64,000 nucleotides of DNA, from assembly GCA_007695285.1 (NCBI GenBank), contig REEC01000133.1:1-64000 (forward strand), in the 5' to 3' direction. The notes beneath the pieces are model-generated. The model saw only the letters and a program-made list of their open reading frames with translations, had not been told where the DNA came from and did no database searches. The position numbers and the translations under genes are program-made. Positions 15,730 to 25,400 of this stretch are shown piece by piece; the stretch's first letter is position 1; every line of letters starts with the position of its first letter. This stretch comes from Spirochaetaceae bacterium. GTDB taxonomy: Bacteria; Spirochaetota; Spirochaetia; DSM-27196; PXBQ01.

Positions 15730-17186
15730 TCGCTCAGGCTGCCGTCGCCCGCGGGGTCGTAATCCGGCCCCGCGGGCGCGACGCGCAGAATCGGGTACCG
15801 CGAGTTGTAGAGCGAACGGTCGCCGGTCTTCCCGATCACGTCCCACATCTCCCTCATCATCCGTTTCAGCGTCGCGTCGTGCGCGGGATCGCGCGCGAGG
15901 TTCGTCATCTCATGGGGATCATCGGCGAGGTTGTACAGCTCGTCGTCGTCGAACGTGTTGAACACGAGTTTCCAGTCGTCGTTCCAGTACACGCGCTGCG
16001 TCAGCATAACGCGGCCGCCGAAGTACTCGGCGTACCCGGTGCGGAAACGCGCGTCGTTCGCCTCCGGGTCACGCAATGCGCCGGCGAACGAGGCGTGGTC
16101 GACGTTCGCAAGCGGCTCGGCACCGACAAGTTCGAGGATCGTCGGGCCGATCCCGTGTGTCCCGACGCGAGCGGTGCTCACCGCGCCTTTTTTGATCCCG
16201 GGTCCCGCCGCGATGAACGGAACGTTGTAGATCTCTTCGAACGCGGAGATGTTCTTGTAGTACAGCCGGTGTGAACCCATGAGGTCACCGTGGTCGCTCG
16301 TGAGCATCACGATCGTGTTCTCGGCCTGTCCGGAAGCCTCGAGCGCGTCAAGAATGAGACCGATCCGCGAGTCGAGCTCGTGCACGTACCCCGCGTAACA
16401 CCGGCGAATGTACGCGCGGTCGTCGGGCCCGAGCGAACTCCATGCACGGTCGAGTTTCCGGTACAGAGCGGGCTTATCCGAGAGGTCGTCGTCGGCGTTC
16501 GCGGGCGGCGCGATCTCGCCGACCGCCTCGTATGCTGCGCGCCCGGTGATAAACGGGTCGTGCGGCTCGGGGAAACTCACGCCGAGACACCACGGCGCAT
16601 CGGCGCTCGCGAGCGACTCGATTTGCTCGGCCGCGGCGCGAGAGATCCGGCCCATCGTGCGTTTCTCGATCGGAGTTCGCGTGATCCCCGCGATCAGAGC
16701 GTCGCCGTACCCGGGAGGATCGCTCAACACAACCGACGATGCGAGCTCCGCCCGATCGTTGACCGGACCACCGTCGCGCTCGACCCACGCGGCCCAGTCC
16801 GCGCTCTTCGGGCAGAGATCGTGTTTCCAACCGTACCGGCCGGGTTTTTCATCGTGCTCGACGTGCCACTTCCCGATGTACGCGGTGTCGTAGCCCGCCT
16901 CGACGAGCCGGCTCGCCCAGTGAGGTTTTTCGCTGCGGATCAACCCTTGATCGGGGTCGACAGTATGCGTGACCCAGAGAACACCGTGATTGTGCGGCAG
17001 AAGCCCGGTCATGATGCTCGCGCGAGCGGGAGAGCACACCGCGTTCGCCGTGTACGCACGATCGAACCACACGCCGCGCGCGGCGAGCGCGTTCATCGCG
17101 GGAGTCGGTTCCGGCGCGGACGGTCCGGTGTAGCCTTTCTGCATCTGGTCGGTCAAGATCAACAGTACGTTCGGTTTTCTCGTCAT
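15726..17186 (-). CDS. Type I sulfatase (formylglycine-dependent)
   Basis: A 486-residue alkaline-phosphatase-fold sulfatase. The motif CSPARASIMTG has Cys51 as the residue converted to formylglycine; metal ligands are in LLILTDQ at the start and in TSDHGDLMGSH near residue 298. There is no signal peptide, so it acts in the cytoplasm on an imported sulfated sugar. A Cys-type sulfatase needs a maturase; an anaerobic one is encoded at 21089-22288. A GAGGAG site precedes the start. It lies downstream of the DUF4038 glycosidase on the same strand with a large hairpin between them. Confidence 0.92.
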   Translation of the reverse strand: MTRKPNVLLILTDQMQKGYTGPSAPEPTPAMNALAARGVWFDRAYTANAVCSPARASIMTGLLPHNHGVLWVTHTVDPDQGLIRSEKPHWASRLVEAGYDTAYIGKWHVEHDEKPGRYGWKHDLCPKSADWAAWVERDGGPVNDRAELASSVVLSDPPGYGDALIAGITRTPIEKRTMGRISRAAAEQIESLASADAPWCLGVSFPEPHDPFITGRAAYEAVGEIAPPANADDDLSDKPALYRKLDRAWSSLGPDDRAYIRRCYAGYVHELDSRIGLILDALEASGQAENTIVMLTSDHGDLMGSHRLYYKNISAFEEIYNVPFIAAGPGIKKGAVSTARVGTHGIGPTILELVGAEPLANVDHASFAGALRDPEANDARFRTGYAEYFGGRVMLTQRVYWNDDWKLVFNTFDDDELYNLADDPHEMTNLARDPAHDATLKRMMREMWDVIGKTGDRSLYNSRYPILRVAPAGPDYDPAGDGSLSD

Positions 17187-17205
17187 TTTTCACTCGCTCC
17201 TCAGG

Positions 17206-17289
17206 AACTGCCACGAAGCTTGGGGAAAACGGTTCAACTCGTGGCATTTCCGGTGTTTCTCGGCTGTTTCACCAAGCTTCGTGGCAGTT
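17206..17289. repeat. 18-bp perfect inverted repeat between glycosidase and sulfatase
   Basis: AACTGCCACGAAGCTTGG (17206-17223) is an exact reverse complement of 17272-17289, with 48 bases between. The right arm touches the glycosidase stop codon at 17291. The inner segment contains a partial third copy (CGTGGCA). No T-run follows, so it may be an mRNA-processing hairpin, a regulator site or a small mobile palindrome. Confidence 0.85.
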
Positions 17290-17290
17290 A

Positions 17291-18661
17291 TTACCAGTCG
17301 GCCGGACGTTCGGTCGTGTCGGGCGGCAAATCCTTCTTCGGCACGTCGTAAATCTCGTCCGGATACTTGAGCCGGGCATCTTCAAGAATCAGTAGCCAGT
17401 CGCGGCCGCGCCCGGATGTCGGCGGAACAAATGTCTGAAAGCCGCGCGCCGAGCCGGTGTGGATCGGGTAGATGACGCCGTACCTCGGGTCGAACCACTT
17501 GGCGGCGAGTTGCGGCGTCTCAAACATCGTGAGATCGACCGTGAACGGCTCTCCTTGGCTCGAGTACACGAAGCCGAACGATTTGTCGTCGGCGCGCAGG
17601 CCGCGCACGAGCGACGGCCCGGTCAAAGGCGCTCCGTGGACCATCTCGGGTTCGGGCCGGAGCTTCTGCCACGCGCGGCTGCGGAACAACCGCGCGAGAT
17701 GCCCCATCTGGAACGAGCCGGGATGATCAATCGCGTCGGTCCACGGCGTGTTAGCGCTGATGATAGGATTCCGACCCGGAAGCCACATCTGCCAGACGCT
17801 GTTGTGGCCGTACGTGTGCCCACACGCGCCGGAGAATATCGACCAGTACGCGGCGGTACGCGCGTCGTAGTCGTCGAATCGGTCCATCGGCCGCGCGCCG
17901 GTGTTGTAGAAGCCCACCGGTATGCCTTCGTACCGCGGCTCGCCGTCAAGCGTCGGTTTGGTCGGCGTTTTGGCGTAGTCCGACGCGGAGAAGAGCCCCG
18001 AGTCGTGCGACGGCGCGGCGTGCGACGTCTGGCACATATTGAAGTCGAGCCACTGCGCGTCGTGCCAGTCCTCGCTCGATCGGCCGGGGCCACGAGGATG
18101 GTACGTCTTCGGGTGCGCGCCGCCGTCGCCCGCGCCGAGACCTTCGGCCATCGCGGAGAAGATCGCGCGGTCGCGGTCGGAACTGGTAAAAACGTCGCCT
18201 CCGAGGACCCAGACGATCGACTTGTCCTTGTACCGCGAGCCGAGAAACTCACCGTACGCGCGCGCGTTCTCCGGCGTGAAAATCGGCTTCGACCACTTTC
18301 CCATATCGACGACGTACTTGCCCCACGTCGGGAGCATCGCGATGAAGAGGCCCCGTTTTCCCGCCTCGGCGACGACAAAATCGACGTGCTCGAAGTACGC
18401 CTCGTTCGGCCGCGTGGGATCGTTCTCGTGAAGCGGCGTGTGACCGTACGAGTTCGGTTTATCGAGACCGTCGAGCTCCGCGAGCACGACCGCCTGGATC
18501 ACCGAGAAGCCTTTCTTCGCCCTGTTGTCGAGGTAGACCGTGACTTCTTCGCGGTCGAGCCGGTGAAAAAGCTCCCACGCTGTGTCGCCCAACCAGAAAA
18601 ACGGCGTACCGTCGGAGAACTCGAGATGCCGTCGATTTGTGGATACCTGTACTGTGTTCAT
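17291..18661 (-). CDS. DUF4038-type glycoside hydrolase (GH140-like)
   Basis: A 456-residue cytoplasmic protein without signal peptide. The N-terminal TIM barrel has the DUF4038 pattern (PFFWLGDTAWELFHRLDREE near residue 20, WVLGGDVF near residue 150, GHTYGHNSVWQMW near residue 287), and the last 90 residues match the small beta-sandwich domain usually found after it (PF12904-like). GH140 members include apiosidases acting on branched pectin sugars; others are uncharacterised. It is followed by the sulfatase on the same strand, so it probably opens a glycoside next to or before desulfation. Confidence 0.75.
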   Translation of the reverse strand: MNTVQVSTNRRHLEFSDGTPFFWLGDTAWELFHRLDREEVTVYLDNRAKKGFSVIQAVVLAELDGLDKPNSYGHTPLHENDPTRPNEAYFEHVDFVVAEAGKRGLFIAMLPTWGKYVVDMGKWSKPIFTPENARAYGEFLGSRYKDKSIVWVLGGDVFTSSDRDRAIFSAMAEGLGAGDGGAHPKTYHPRGPGRSSEDWHDAQWLDFNMCQTSHAAPSHDSGLFSASDYAKTPTKPTLDGEPRYEGIPVGFYNTGARPMDRFDDYDARTAAYWSIFSGACGHTYGHNSVWQMWLPGRNPIISANTPWTDAIDHPGSFQMGHLARLFRSRAWQKLRPEPEMVHGAPLTGPSLVRGLRADDKSFGFVYSSQGEPFTVDLTMFETPQLAAKWFDPRYGVIYPIHTGSARGFQTFVPPTSGRGRDWLLILEDARLKYPDEIYDVPKKDLPPDTTERPADW

Positions 18662-18669
18662 GACCTGCG

Positions 18670-18698
18670 ATCGTACGGCGCGCGGCGGAAGCTGTCAA
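18670..18698 (-). promoter_or_regulatory. Promoter giving a probably leaderless glycosidase mRNA
   Basis: On the minus strand TTGACA (18698-18693), 17 bases, TACGAT (18675-18670), then 8 bases to the ATG at 18661. No ribosome-binding site fits in that gap. Confidence 0.65.
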
Positions 18699-18723
18699 GA
18701 ATAGGAGTCGGTAGAAATGCGCG

Positions 18724-19425
18724 TTACATGATCGAGATCAAAAGCCGCACGAGCGGTGGGGTGAGGATCGCGGTCATGATGCCGTTCAGGCAGATCGCGA
18801 GGCTCGCGGCGGCTCCCTGGCGAGGGCCGTCTTCGAGAGCGCGTGCGGTCCCGATGCCGTGCGACGAGGCGCCGATCGCGAGGCCAAACGCGACCGCTTC
18901 GCCGACTCGCAACAGCCGCAGAATCGGCGCGCCGAGCACCGCGCCGAGCACACCCGTGATCACGACGACGCTCGCCGCGAGCGAGACATTGCCCCCGAGT
19001 CCCTCGACGATGCCGATCGCGATCGGCGTCGTGACCGACTTCGGCGCGAGTGATACGATCACGTCGTACGGCGCGCCGGCGACGATGAGTGGAACGACCG
19101 CCGAGACGATTCCGACCGCGCTTCCGAGCAGGACAGAGACGAGAATCGCCGGGGCGGAGTCGCGCAAAGCACGGAACTCGCGGTAGAGGGGAACACCGAG
19201 CGCGACGACCGACGGCCCGAGGAAAAAAGTGATGTACCGGCCGCCGCGATCGTACGTCTCGTACTCGATGCCGAGAATCCGCAGCACGACGATCACGAGG
19301 GCCATCGTCACGAGCACCGGGTGGAGAAGGAAAAAACGCACGCGCGCGTACACCGCGACGGCAGCAACGTATACCAGAAACGTCAGCGTCAAGTGGAAGA
19401 TCGGGAGTTCGACGAGCGCGGTCAC
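18724..19425 (-). CDS. lrgB: LrgB-family membrane protein
   Basis: A 233-residue hydrophobic protein with about seven membrane segments, matching LrgB/CidB (YITFFLGPSVVALGVPLYRE near residue 65, and LAIGASSHGIGTARAL near residue 178). These inner-membrane proteins pair with LrgA/CidA. They have been linked to control of autolysis, and more recently to export or import of pyruvate and glycolate. It overlaps lrgA by 4 bases and is last in a five-gene operon. Confidence 0.88.
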   Translation of the reverse strand: MTALVELPIFHLTLTFLVYVAAVAVYARVRFFLLHPVLVTMALVIVVLRILGIEYETYDRGGRYITFFLGPSVVALGVPLYREFRALRDSAPAILVSVLLGSAVGIVSAVVPLIVAGAPYDVIVSLAPKSVTTPIAIGIVEGLGGNVSLAASVVVITGVLGAVLGAPILRLLRVGEAVAFGLAIGASSHGIGTARALEDGPRQGAAASLAICLNGIMTAILTPPLVRLLISIM

Positions 19426-19784
19426 GAGGTTTCCTCCGACGTGCCGCGCGTTGGGCGGCGCGTCAGCAGTTTCTGCGTGATCCCGACCGTGACGAGCACG
19501 ACGAGAAAACTCACGACAACCGAGACGGTAATCGCGATCCAGTGTGCCGCGATCACCTCGCCGTGCACCATCACGCCGACTCCGGCAGGAATGAAGAAAA
19601 ACGCAAGGTTCTTCAGAAGCACGTCCGCGGCGGGTTTGACCGCATCGAGTTTCACGACGCCGGCCGCGAGAGCGAGAGCGAGCAACACCATACCGATCAC
19701 GTTGCCCGGCAGTCCGATGCCGGTAAGAGCTACCGCCTCACCGATCGTGAGGAACAGAAGGATAAAACCGAAGCCGCCGAGCAT
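19422..19784 (-). CDS. lrgA: LrgA/CidA-family membrane protein
   Basis: A 120-residue holin-like protein with four predicted membrane segments and the family core ALTGIGLPGNVIGMVLLALALA near the start (here spanning residues 20-41) and FFFIPAGVGVMVHGEVI near residue 67. It is the partner of LrgB, with a 4-base overlap. It starts 2 bases after the hydrolase stop, so translation is likely coupled. Confidence 0.87.
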   Translation of the reverse strand: MLGGFGFILLFLTIGEAVALTGIGLPGNVIGMVLLALALAAGVVKLDAVKPAADVLLKNLAFFFIPAGVGVMVHGEVIAAHWIAITVSVVVSFLVVLVTVGITQKLLTRRPTRGTSEETS

Positions 19785-19786
19785 CT

Positions 19787-20608
19787 TTAACTCTCCCGCG
19801 CGAGGAACTCGAGCACGGCCGTCTCGATCTCTTCCGCGCGTGTCTTGACCGCGTCGTGTCCGGTTTTCTCGAAGATCCTCAACTCCGAGCGCGCGATTTT
19901 ATCGGCGGTGACCCGGATCTCGTCCTCGGGGTAGTAGAAGTCACGATCACCTCCGAGCACGAGCGTCGCCGCGCGTATCGCCGGAAGCTGAGACGACACG
20001 TCACACGCGGCGAGCGACTCGAGCGCACCGATGAACTGTTCGGCGTCGTCGGGGGTGCCGAGCAGACCCGGAAAGAGCCACGAAATCGTTCCGAAAAACC
20101 CACGCGACACGACGCCGGTCCGGATCGCTTCGCTCATCGCGCGGTGCAGATCGCGCCAGCGGCGCTCACGCGCGAGATCGATCCACCCCGGAATCGCCGC
20201 CCGCGCGTCGGCTCCGAGCCGGTATGCAGCCGTCACGACGGCCAGACGGTCTATCGCGTCGGGGAAAAGCGCGGCTGCCGCGAGAGCGACCATGCCACCG
20301 TACGCGACTCCGATCACGTGCGCGGGTTCCGGTCCGAACTCTTTCATCGAATCGACGTAAATTCTCGCGACCTCAGGGATAGTGAGGCCCACGGCGTTCG
20401 CGATCGGGGGGAAAAAGACGACGACCGAGTACGCGCGCGCGTACTCGCGATACGCGTCGGCGACGCCTTGCAGCATCAAGCCTTCCGGGACGGTGTTGTG
20501 CACCGGCAGGCCGTCGAACACAAAAAGGCGGGGCTCACCTTCGCGCAGTTCGACGAAAGGCTGTCCGGTCGACGTGAGCCCCGCCCTCGGATAGCTTACG
20601 CGTTCCAC
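19787..20608 (-). CDS. Alpha/beta-hydrolase homologue lacking the nucleophile Ser
   Basis: A 273-residue alpha/beta-hydrolase fold protein. I start it at GTG 20608, behind a GGAG site and overlapping the upstream gene by 13 bases. At the nucleophile elbow the usual G-x-S-x-G-G reads GVAYGGM (around residue 102), so the catalytic Ser is replaced by Ala. The acid (GGDRDFYYPED) and His (KTGHDAVK) are retained. It may be a non-hydrolytic binding or lyase-like member. It lies in an operon with the sulfatase maturase and lrgAB. Confidence 0.75.
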   Translation of the reverse strand: MERVSYPRAGLTSTGQPFVELREGEPRLFVFDGLPVHNTVPEGLMLQGVADAYREYARAYSVVVFFPPIANAVGLTIPEVARIYVDSMKEFGPEPAHVIGVAYGGMVALAAAALFPDAIDRLAVVTAAYRLGADARAAIPGWIDLARERRWRDLHRAMSEAIRTGVVSRGFFGTISWLFPGLLGTPDDAEQFIGALESLAACDVSSQLPAIRAATLVLGGDRDFYYPEDEIRVTADKIARSELRIFEKTGHDAVKTRAEEIETAVLEFLARES

Positions 20609-21096
20609 CGCGCGACTCCGTCGTGCGGCAGCACGACGCACGAAGACTCCGCTCCGATAAAAAACGAGTCACGAATCGTACGATGAGCGCGAAACGAGAA
20701 CTCATCGCCGATCTCGGGTACCTTACCGTATCGCGGACGCAACGCGACCGACGTCCCTGCGCGCGGCACGCGTGGAAGAACGGTCTCCACATCGCTCACG
20801 ACCATGCCGACACGCCCGTCGTCGCCGATCGAGTTCACGACACCCGTCACGACGAGCGTGGGCTCGGTCTCGAGCCGTCGCACGCGAAGCCGGAAGATCG
20901 TCGTGACCACCGACAACACGATGATCGCGATCGCGGCCGGCAGGATGGTCGACCGTACTAATACGACGAGTGCACCCGCAACCAACAAAGACGCGACCGA
21001 GAAGATCGACGCGATGAATTTCGTGTGACGATGATAGTGAGTGACGACGCCGATAATCGCATCGTTGTCGGTCGGAGAGAACGAAGACTCATCCAT
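20596..21096 (-). CDS. Two-TM membrane protein of unknown function
   Basis: A 166-residue protein with two hydrophobic helices at about residues 27-47 and 50-68, followed by a soluble beta-rich domain (TLVVTGVVNSIGDDGRVGMV, VALRPRYGKVPEIGDEFSF). It overlaps the maturase gene by 8 bases and the hydrolase gene by 13. I do not recognise the family. The tail looks like a small beta-barrel domain facing either side of the membrane. Confidence 0.7.
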   Translation of the reverse strand: MDESSFSPTDNDAIIGVVTHYHRHTKFIASIFSVASLLVAGALVVLVRSTILPAAIAIIVLSVVTTIFRLRVRRLETEPTLVVTGVVNSIGDDGRVGMVVSDVETVLPRVPRAGTSVALRPRYGKVPEIGDEFSFRAHRTIRDSFFIGAESSCVVLPHDGVARWNA

Positions 21097-22288
21097 TCTG
21101 CGCCTCCGCGGCGGCTCTTCGCCTCAATTCGTTTTGCCTCAACTCAGGGATTTTTTTTGCGAGCGCCTCGAACTCCGGCAGCGTGTGCGCGTAGAATTTT
21201 TTCCATCCTTCGCACAGCGCGCTGAGATTGGACGGGTTTTCGTCGTACGCAAAACGGTGTTTGAGGCAGTCGCCCGAACACAACTTCAGGTACGGGCAGC
21301 GCGCGCAGTCGTCGTTCCATTTGTGCTTCATGTGGCCAAAATCACGATACTTCGACGCGGCCCAGAGGATATCCCAGTCGTCGCGCATGATGTTTCCGAG
21401 CCGCTTCTGCTTCTGCACGAAAAAATCGCACGGATAGATGTCGCCGTTAAACTCCACGACGAAGTACTGCCGGCAGTTCCGCGCGAGGTAACACGCGTTC
21501 GCGTAGCCGTCGACGAGCATCGTCAAGACCGAGTCAAAATGCCGGATCGAGACCGTCTCGGTGTCACCGGCGGACCACTCGTCGAATACGCCGTTCAGAA
21601 AATCACCCCACTGATCGCCGGTGATCGCGAACGGAAGCAGGTTTCCGTTTTCATCGAACTCGACGCACGGGATGTACTGGTGATGCATGATGCCGAGGTC
21701 CTTGAGGTACCGGTACGTCTCGCGAGGGCGCACGACGTTTTCATTGTTCACGAGAGTCAGAACGTTGAACTCGACGCCGTGACGGCGAAGCGTCTCGATG
21801 CCGCGCAGCACGTCCGCGTGCGAGCCACGGCCCGAGGTGTGAACACGATACCTGTCGTGAATCTCCGCGGGCCCGTCGAGGCTCACTCCGAGCAGAAAGT
21901 TGTACCGCTTGAGATGCGCGGCGAGTTCATCGGTAATCAACGTCGCGTTTGTCTGCAACCCGTTCGCGACCGTGCTTCCCGGTCGCCCGTACCGCTCCTG
22001 CAGTTCGGTGACGGTGCGGAAAAACGAACGCCCCATCAATGTCGGCTCGCCGCCCTGCCATCCGAACGAGTACACCGGCTGCTGCGTCCGCATGTACGTA
22101 CCGATCATCCGATCGAGAACCGCGGTGCTCATCTGATGCCGTCGGTGGTCGGGGTACAGCTCCTTTCGGTCGAGATAGAAGCAGTACGTGCACTCAAGGT
22201 TACAGTCGGCGGACGCGGGTTTGACCAGAAGCGAAAACGGCTTGGCCGATGAGCCGCGCGACGGATAGATGCTTCGTCGTGGATCCAT
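21089..22288 (-). CDS. Anaerobic sulfatase-maturating radical SAM enzyme
   Basis: A 399-residue anSME. The radical SAM triad C29-x3-C33-x2-C36 lies in CNLECTYCFYL; the SPASM region near residues 255-350 has the Cys sets for two more [4Fe-4S] clusters (ARNCRQYF, YPCDFF, CARCPYLKLCSGDCLKHRF). anSME turns the active-site Cys or Ser of sulfatases into formylglycine without oxygen. The window's sulfatase is of the Cys type and lies 4 kb away, so this is its natural activator. It is the first gene of the operon that continues to lrgB. Confidence 0.92.
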   Translation of the reverse strand: MDPRRSIYPSRGSSAKPFSLLVKPASADCNLECTYCFYLDRKELYPDHRRHQMSTAVLDRMIGTYMRTQQPVYSFGWQGGEPTLMGRSFFRTVTELQERYGRPGSTVANGLQTNATLITDELAAHLKRYNFLLGVSLDGPAEIHDRYRVHTSGRGSHADVLRGIETLRRHGVEFNVLTLVNNENVVRPRETYRYLKDLGIMHHQYIPCVEFDENGNLLPFAITGDQWGDFLNGVFDEWSAGDTETVSIRHFDSVLTMLVDGYANACYLARNCRQYFVVEFNGDIYPCDFFVQKQKRLGNIMRDDWDILWAASKYRDFGHMKHKWNDDCARCPYLKLCSGDCLKHRFAYDENPSNLSALCEGWKKFYAHTLPEFEALAKKIPELRQNELRRRAAAEAQNG

Positions 22289-22296
22289 ATTGGCGC

Positions 22297-22325
22297 AGTA
22301 TACGGGAAATCGCCGAGCAGGTCAC
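22297..22325 (-). promoter_or_regulatory. Promoter of the maturase operon, probably leaderless
   Basis: On the minus strand GTGACC (22325-22320), 17 bases, TATACT (22302-22297), then 8 bases to ATG 22288 with no ribosome-binding site. Confidence 0.6.
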
Positions 22326-22380
22326 GTCCGCAGCCGTATGTGAAACGGCATTCACCAGGCTTCGCGGCACGCACTTCGGG

Positions 22381-22409
22381 TTGAACAGCGGCACGCGTAT
22401 CGGTACTCT
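22381..22409 (+). promoter_or_regulatory. Promoter of the PilZ/ligase/ACP/kinase operon
   Basis: TTGAAC (22381-22386), 17 bases, TACTCT (22404-22409). It predicts a leader of about 55 bases; a GGAG site (22459-22462) precedes ATG 22470. Confidence 0.6.
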
Positions 22410-22469
22410 GTTGCCAGTCGACACCGGAGTACCTCCGAAACGATAACGGACATCATATGGAGTAAATGA

Positions 22470-25400
22470 ATGAGACGGAACGTCCGTATTTCGCACAGCG
22501 GGTCGGTAGTATTCAACGCAGCAGGGAAGACCCTCGAAGCGCGGGCGCTCGATCTCAGCACATCGGGGATGAAGGTGATCGTGAACGTGCCGGTTTCGCA
22601 CGACGAGGTGCAGTCGGTGTCGTTCTCGCTGCCGAGTCGTAACGAACTTCTGAGCATACCCGTGCGCCTCGTGCGCGCGTCGTCCGCCGATCCTTCGCGG
22701 CACGAACTCGGCCTCGAGTTCGATTTCCAGGGAGACGACCAGCTCGCGCTGATTGATGCGTACGTTCGTGCGGCGTTCTCGCATGACTCAACGAGCGACG
22801 GTCGCGACGTCAGGAAGATTCCCCGCCTCGCGTGTCACATCGACGACGTCACGAGCGACCGCGACGACGTCACTGTTCGATCGATCGACAATCTTTCACT
22901 CGACGGCTTGCTCGCGACGATCGAAGGGGAAATTCCAGTCGACACCACGATGGCTCTGACATTTCGACTGCCGGGCGACGAACGAGCGGTCTCGGTCGGT
23001 GCCTCGGTCGTGTACTCGATAGAGGACCGTTCGTCGGGCTTCACGACGGTCGGCCTCAAAATAACGCGTGTCAGTGAGATCGACGGTGCGCGCGTGCGTA
23101 ACTTCATCGTCACGGCCGGCGCCGGCGAGGCGTTCAGGATGGTGCACGACCGGCTCGCGAACCGACACGATCGCGAGCACATCGTCGTCGGATCGGCCGC
23201 CGCGACGATCCTGCACCACGCGTCGAACGCGGGCGTCGAGATCAGCCTCCTAGTCGAAGGTTCCCATCGGATCGAGACCGCAAGAATTGCTCCGGCCGGC
23301 GCTCACGCACAACGGCTCACCGTGCATCGGTCGGAAGGCGGCGCGAATTTATCTCCGGGCGATACGGTGTACGCGAGTTTCACGTACACCGGAAGCAGTT
23401 TCTTTTTCTCGACGCCGAGCGTTTCGGCTTCGGAGGAATCGCTCGTCATCGTCGCGCCCGGCCGTATCTACCGATCAGAAAAACGAGGCGATGACAGGGT
23501 CAGCTCGCAAGACGGGGAGCAGCTTGTTCTCGAGCTCGACGATCTGCCGGGCGAGAGCTTCGTCGGCCGGCTTCTCGACGTGAGCAGACGTGGTCTTCGG
23601 TGCGAGATTCCGCTCAGCGGCGAGCTCTCCGCGGCGCTCGCGGCCGGACGTGGCCTTCGCTATCGTTTCGATCACGCCGACTCGACACGAGGCGAGATAC
23701 GGCACGTCACGGTCGAAGAGCGAACCGACGGCCCGACGGCGCACATCGGCATCGAGGTCGGGATAGAGCGGAGAGAACCGGCGACGCGCACGATAACCGA
23801 GCCCGAGTGGGAAGCGATGAAAAAAGCCGGAACGACCGGGAAGATCGGCGCCGGCGGGTCGTCCCGACCGGTGACGTACCACGACGATGAAGGACGCGCG
23901 ATCAAGGCTCTGGTCAACGCCACGTCGGCGAAACCGGGCGCGACCGCGCTCGTCGTGATCATTCCGCCGGCGTTCGGCAAAAAGAAAGAGTCGCTCGCGC
24001 CGCTCGCGGCCATGTTGACCGCGAATTTCTCTGCGTCGGGTCTCGATATCGTGACGATCCGCTACGACGGGATCGACCGGCCCGGAGAGAGCCACAAGAC
24101 GGTGCGTCCGACCGCGCGCGGGTGTGACATGCTCCGATTCTGCGTTTCACAAAGCCGTTCGGATCTGCAGGCGACAATCGAGTACGCGTACTCGACGCAC
24201 GAATTCACGCCGTCGGGAGTTGTCCTGGTCACGTTCAGTATGTCCGCGCTCGAAGGCAGGAAGGTCGCGATCGACCCGGTCAACGTCGGACGCATCGTGT
24301 ACTGGATCAACGTAATGGGCGTACCCGCGGCACAGCCCGCGCTCGTGAACACAATGGGCGGGATCGACGCGATCGGTAACCACAAAATGGGAGTCACAAC
24401 CGGGATATGCGGGCTGCTCGGCCACCTCGTCGACATGGACCGGATCGCGGCCGACGTCGTCGAGAACGGCTTTGCGACGGTCACCGACGCGCACGCCGAT
24501 TTCGCCGAGATCGCGTCGCCGATCCTCTGGGTATACGGCGAGCACGACAAATGGGTAACGCCGGACGACGTGCACGACGTCATGAGTATCGCGTCATCCG
24601 CGCCGCGCGAGTTGATCCGCGTACCCGCCGGGCACAATCTGCGTACAAGCGATGACGCGGTCGCGACGTTCGGTCTTTTAACCGCGAAGATACTCGAGAC
24701 CGTGTGCAAGCTGTCGGTCACGCCGATTCGGCCCGACCGCGACGAACTGCTCTCGATCGTCACCCGCGAACGCGAACGACTCGAGGCGATCGAGAGTCTC
24801 GACACCGACGCGTACTGGGAACGCTATCTTATCGGCGACGGCGAGTCCGAGGCGGGGTACGACGTGTACCGAAACATAAGCGCGTTTCGTGAGTTTCTCG
24901 ATCGTGAGGTCGAGCTTGCCGGGGTGCGCGCGGGCGATAAGGTCGCGGACATCGGGTGCGGGACGGGGCTTTTTCTCGAGCGGCTCGCGATCGCCCTGCT
25001 CCGATCGGCGCCGCGCGAGCCGGTCGCGATCACCGCGGTCGACCTGGTCCCGAACGCGCTCGAAAAAGCCCGCGCGAAGGTCGATGCCGTGCTCCGGGCC
25101 GCGGACACGGTCCCGTACAGTTTCGAGTTCCGACGCGTCGACGTCGAGCCGAGTCGGTTCATCCCGTTCGCGCGCATCGCAGAGAACCCTGCACTCGGGC
25201 CGGAGTACCTCCGAGGGCGCGTCGAGGGACTCACGAACGAGACGCTCGATTCGCTGCTCGGGGAAGCCCCCGAGCTGCTCACCTCGGCTCTTCGCGGTGA
25301 GGCTCTCTCGCCGGCGGCTCTCGAGGCCGCGACGCCGGTGCCGCCGTCATTCGCGGCACTCGTCGAGCTGAGCCGCGCGGCACGCGCCGCGGCGGATCGA

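Noticed and set aside
17459..19186. A 575-codon open frame opposite the DUF4038 and LrgB genes
   Set aside because: Composition is that of an antisense frame in GC-rich DNA and both genes beneath it have clear family motifs.
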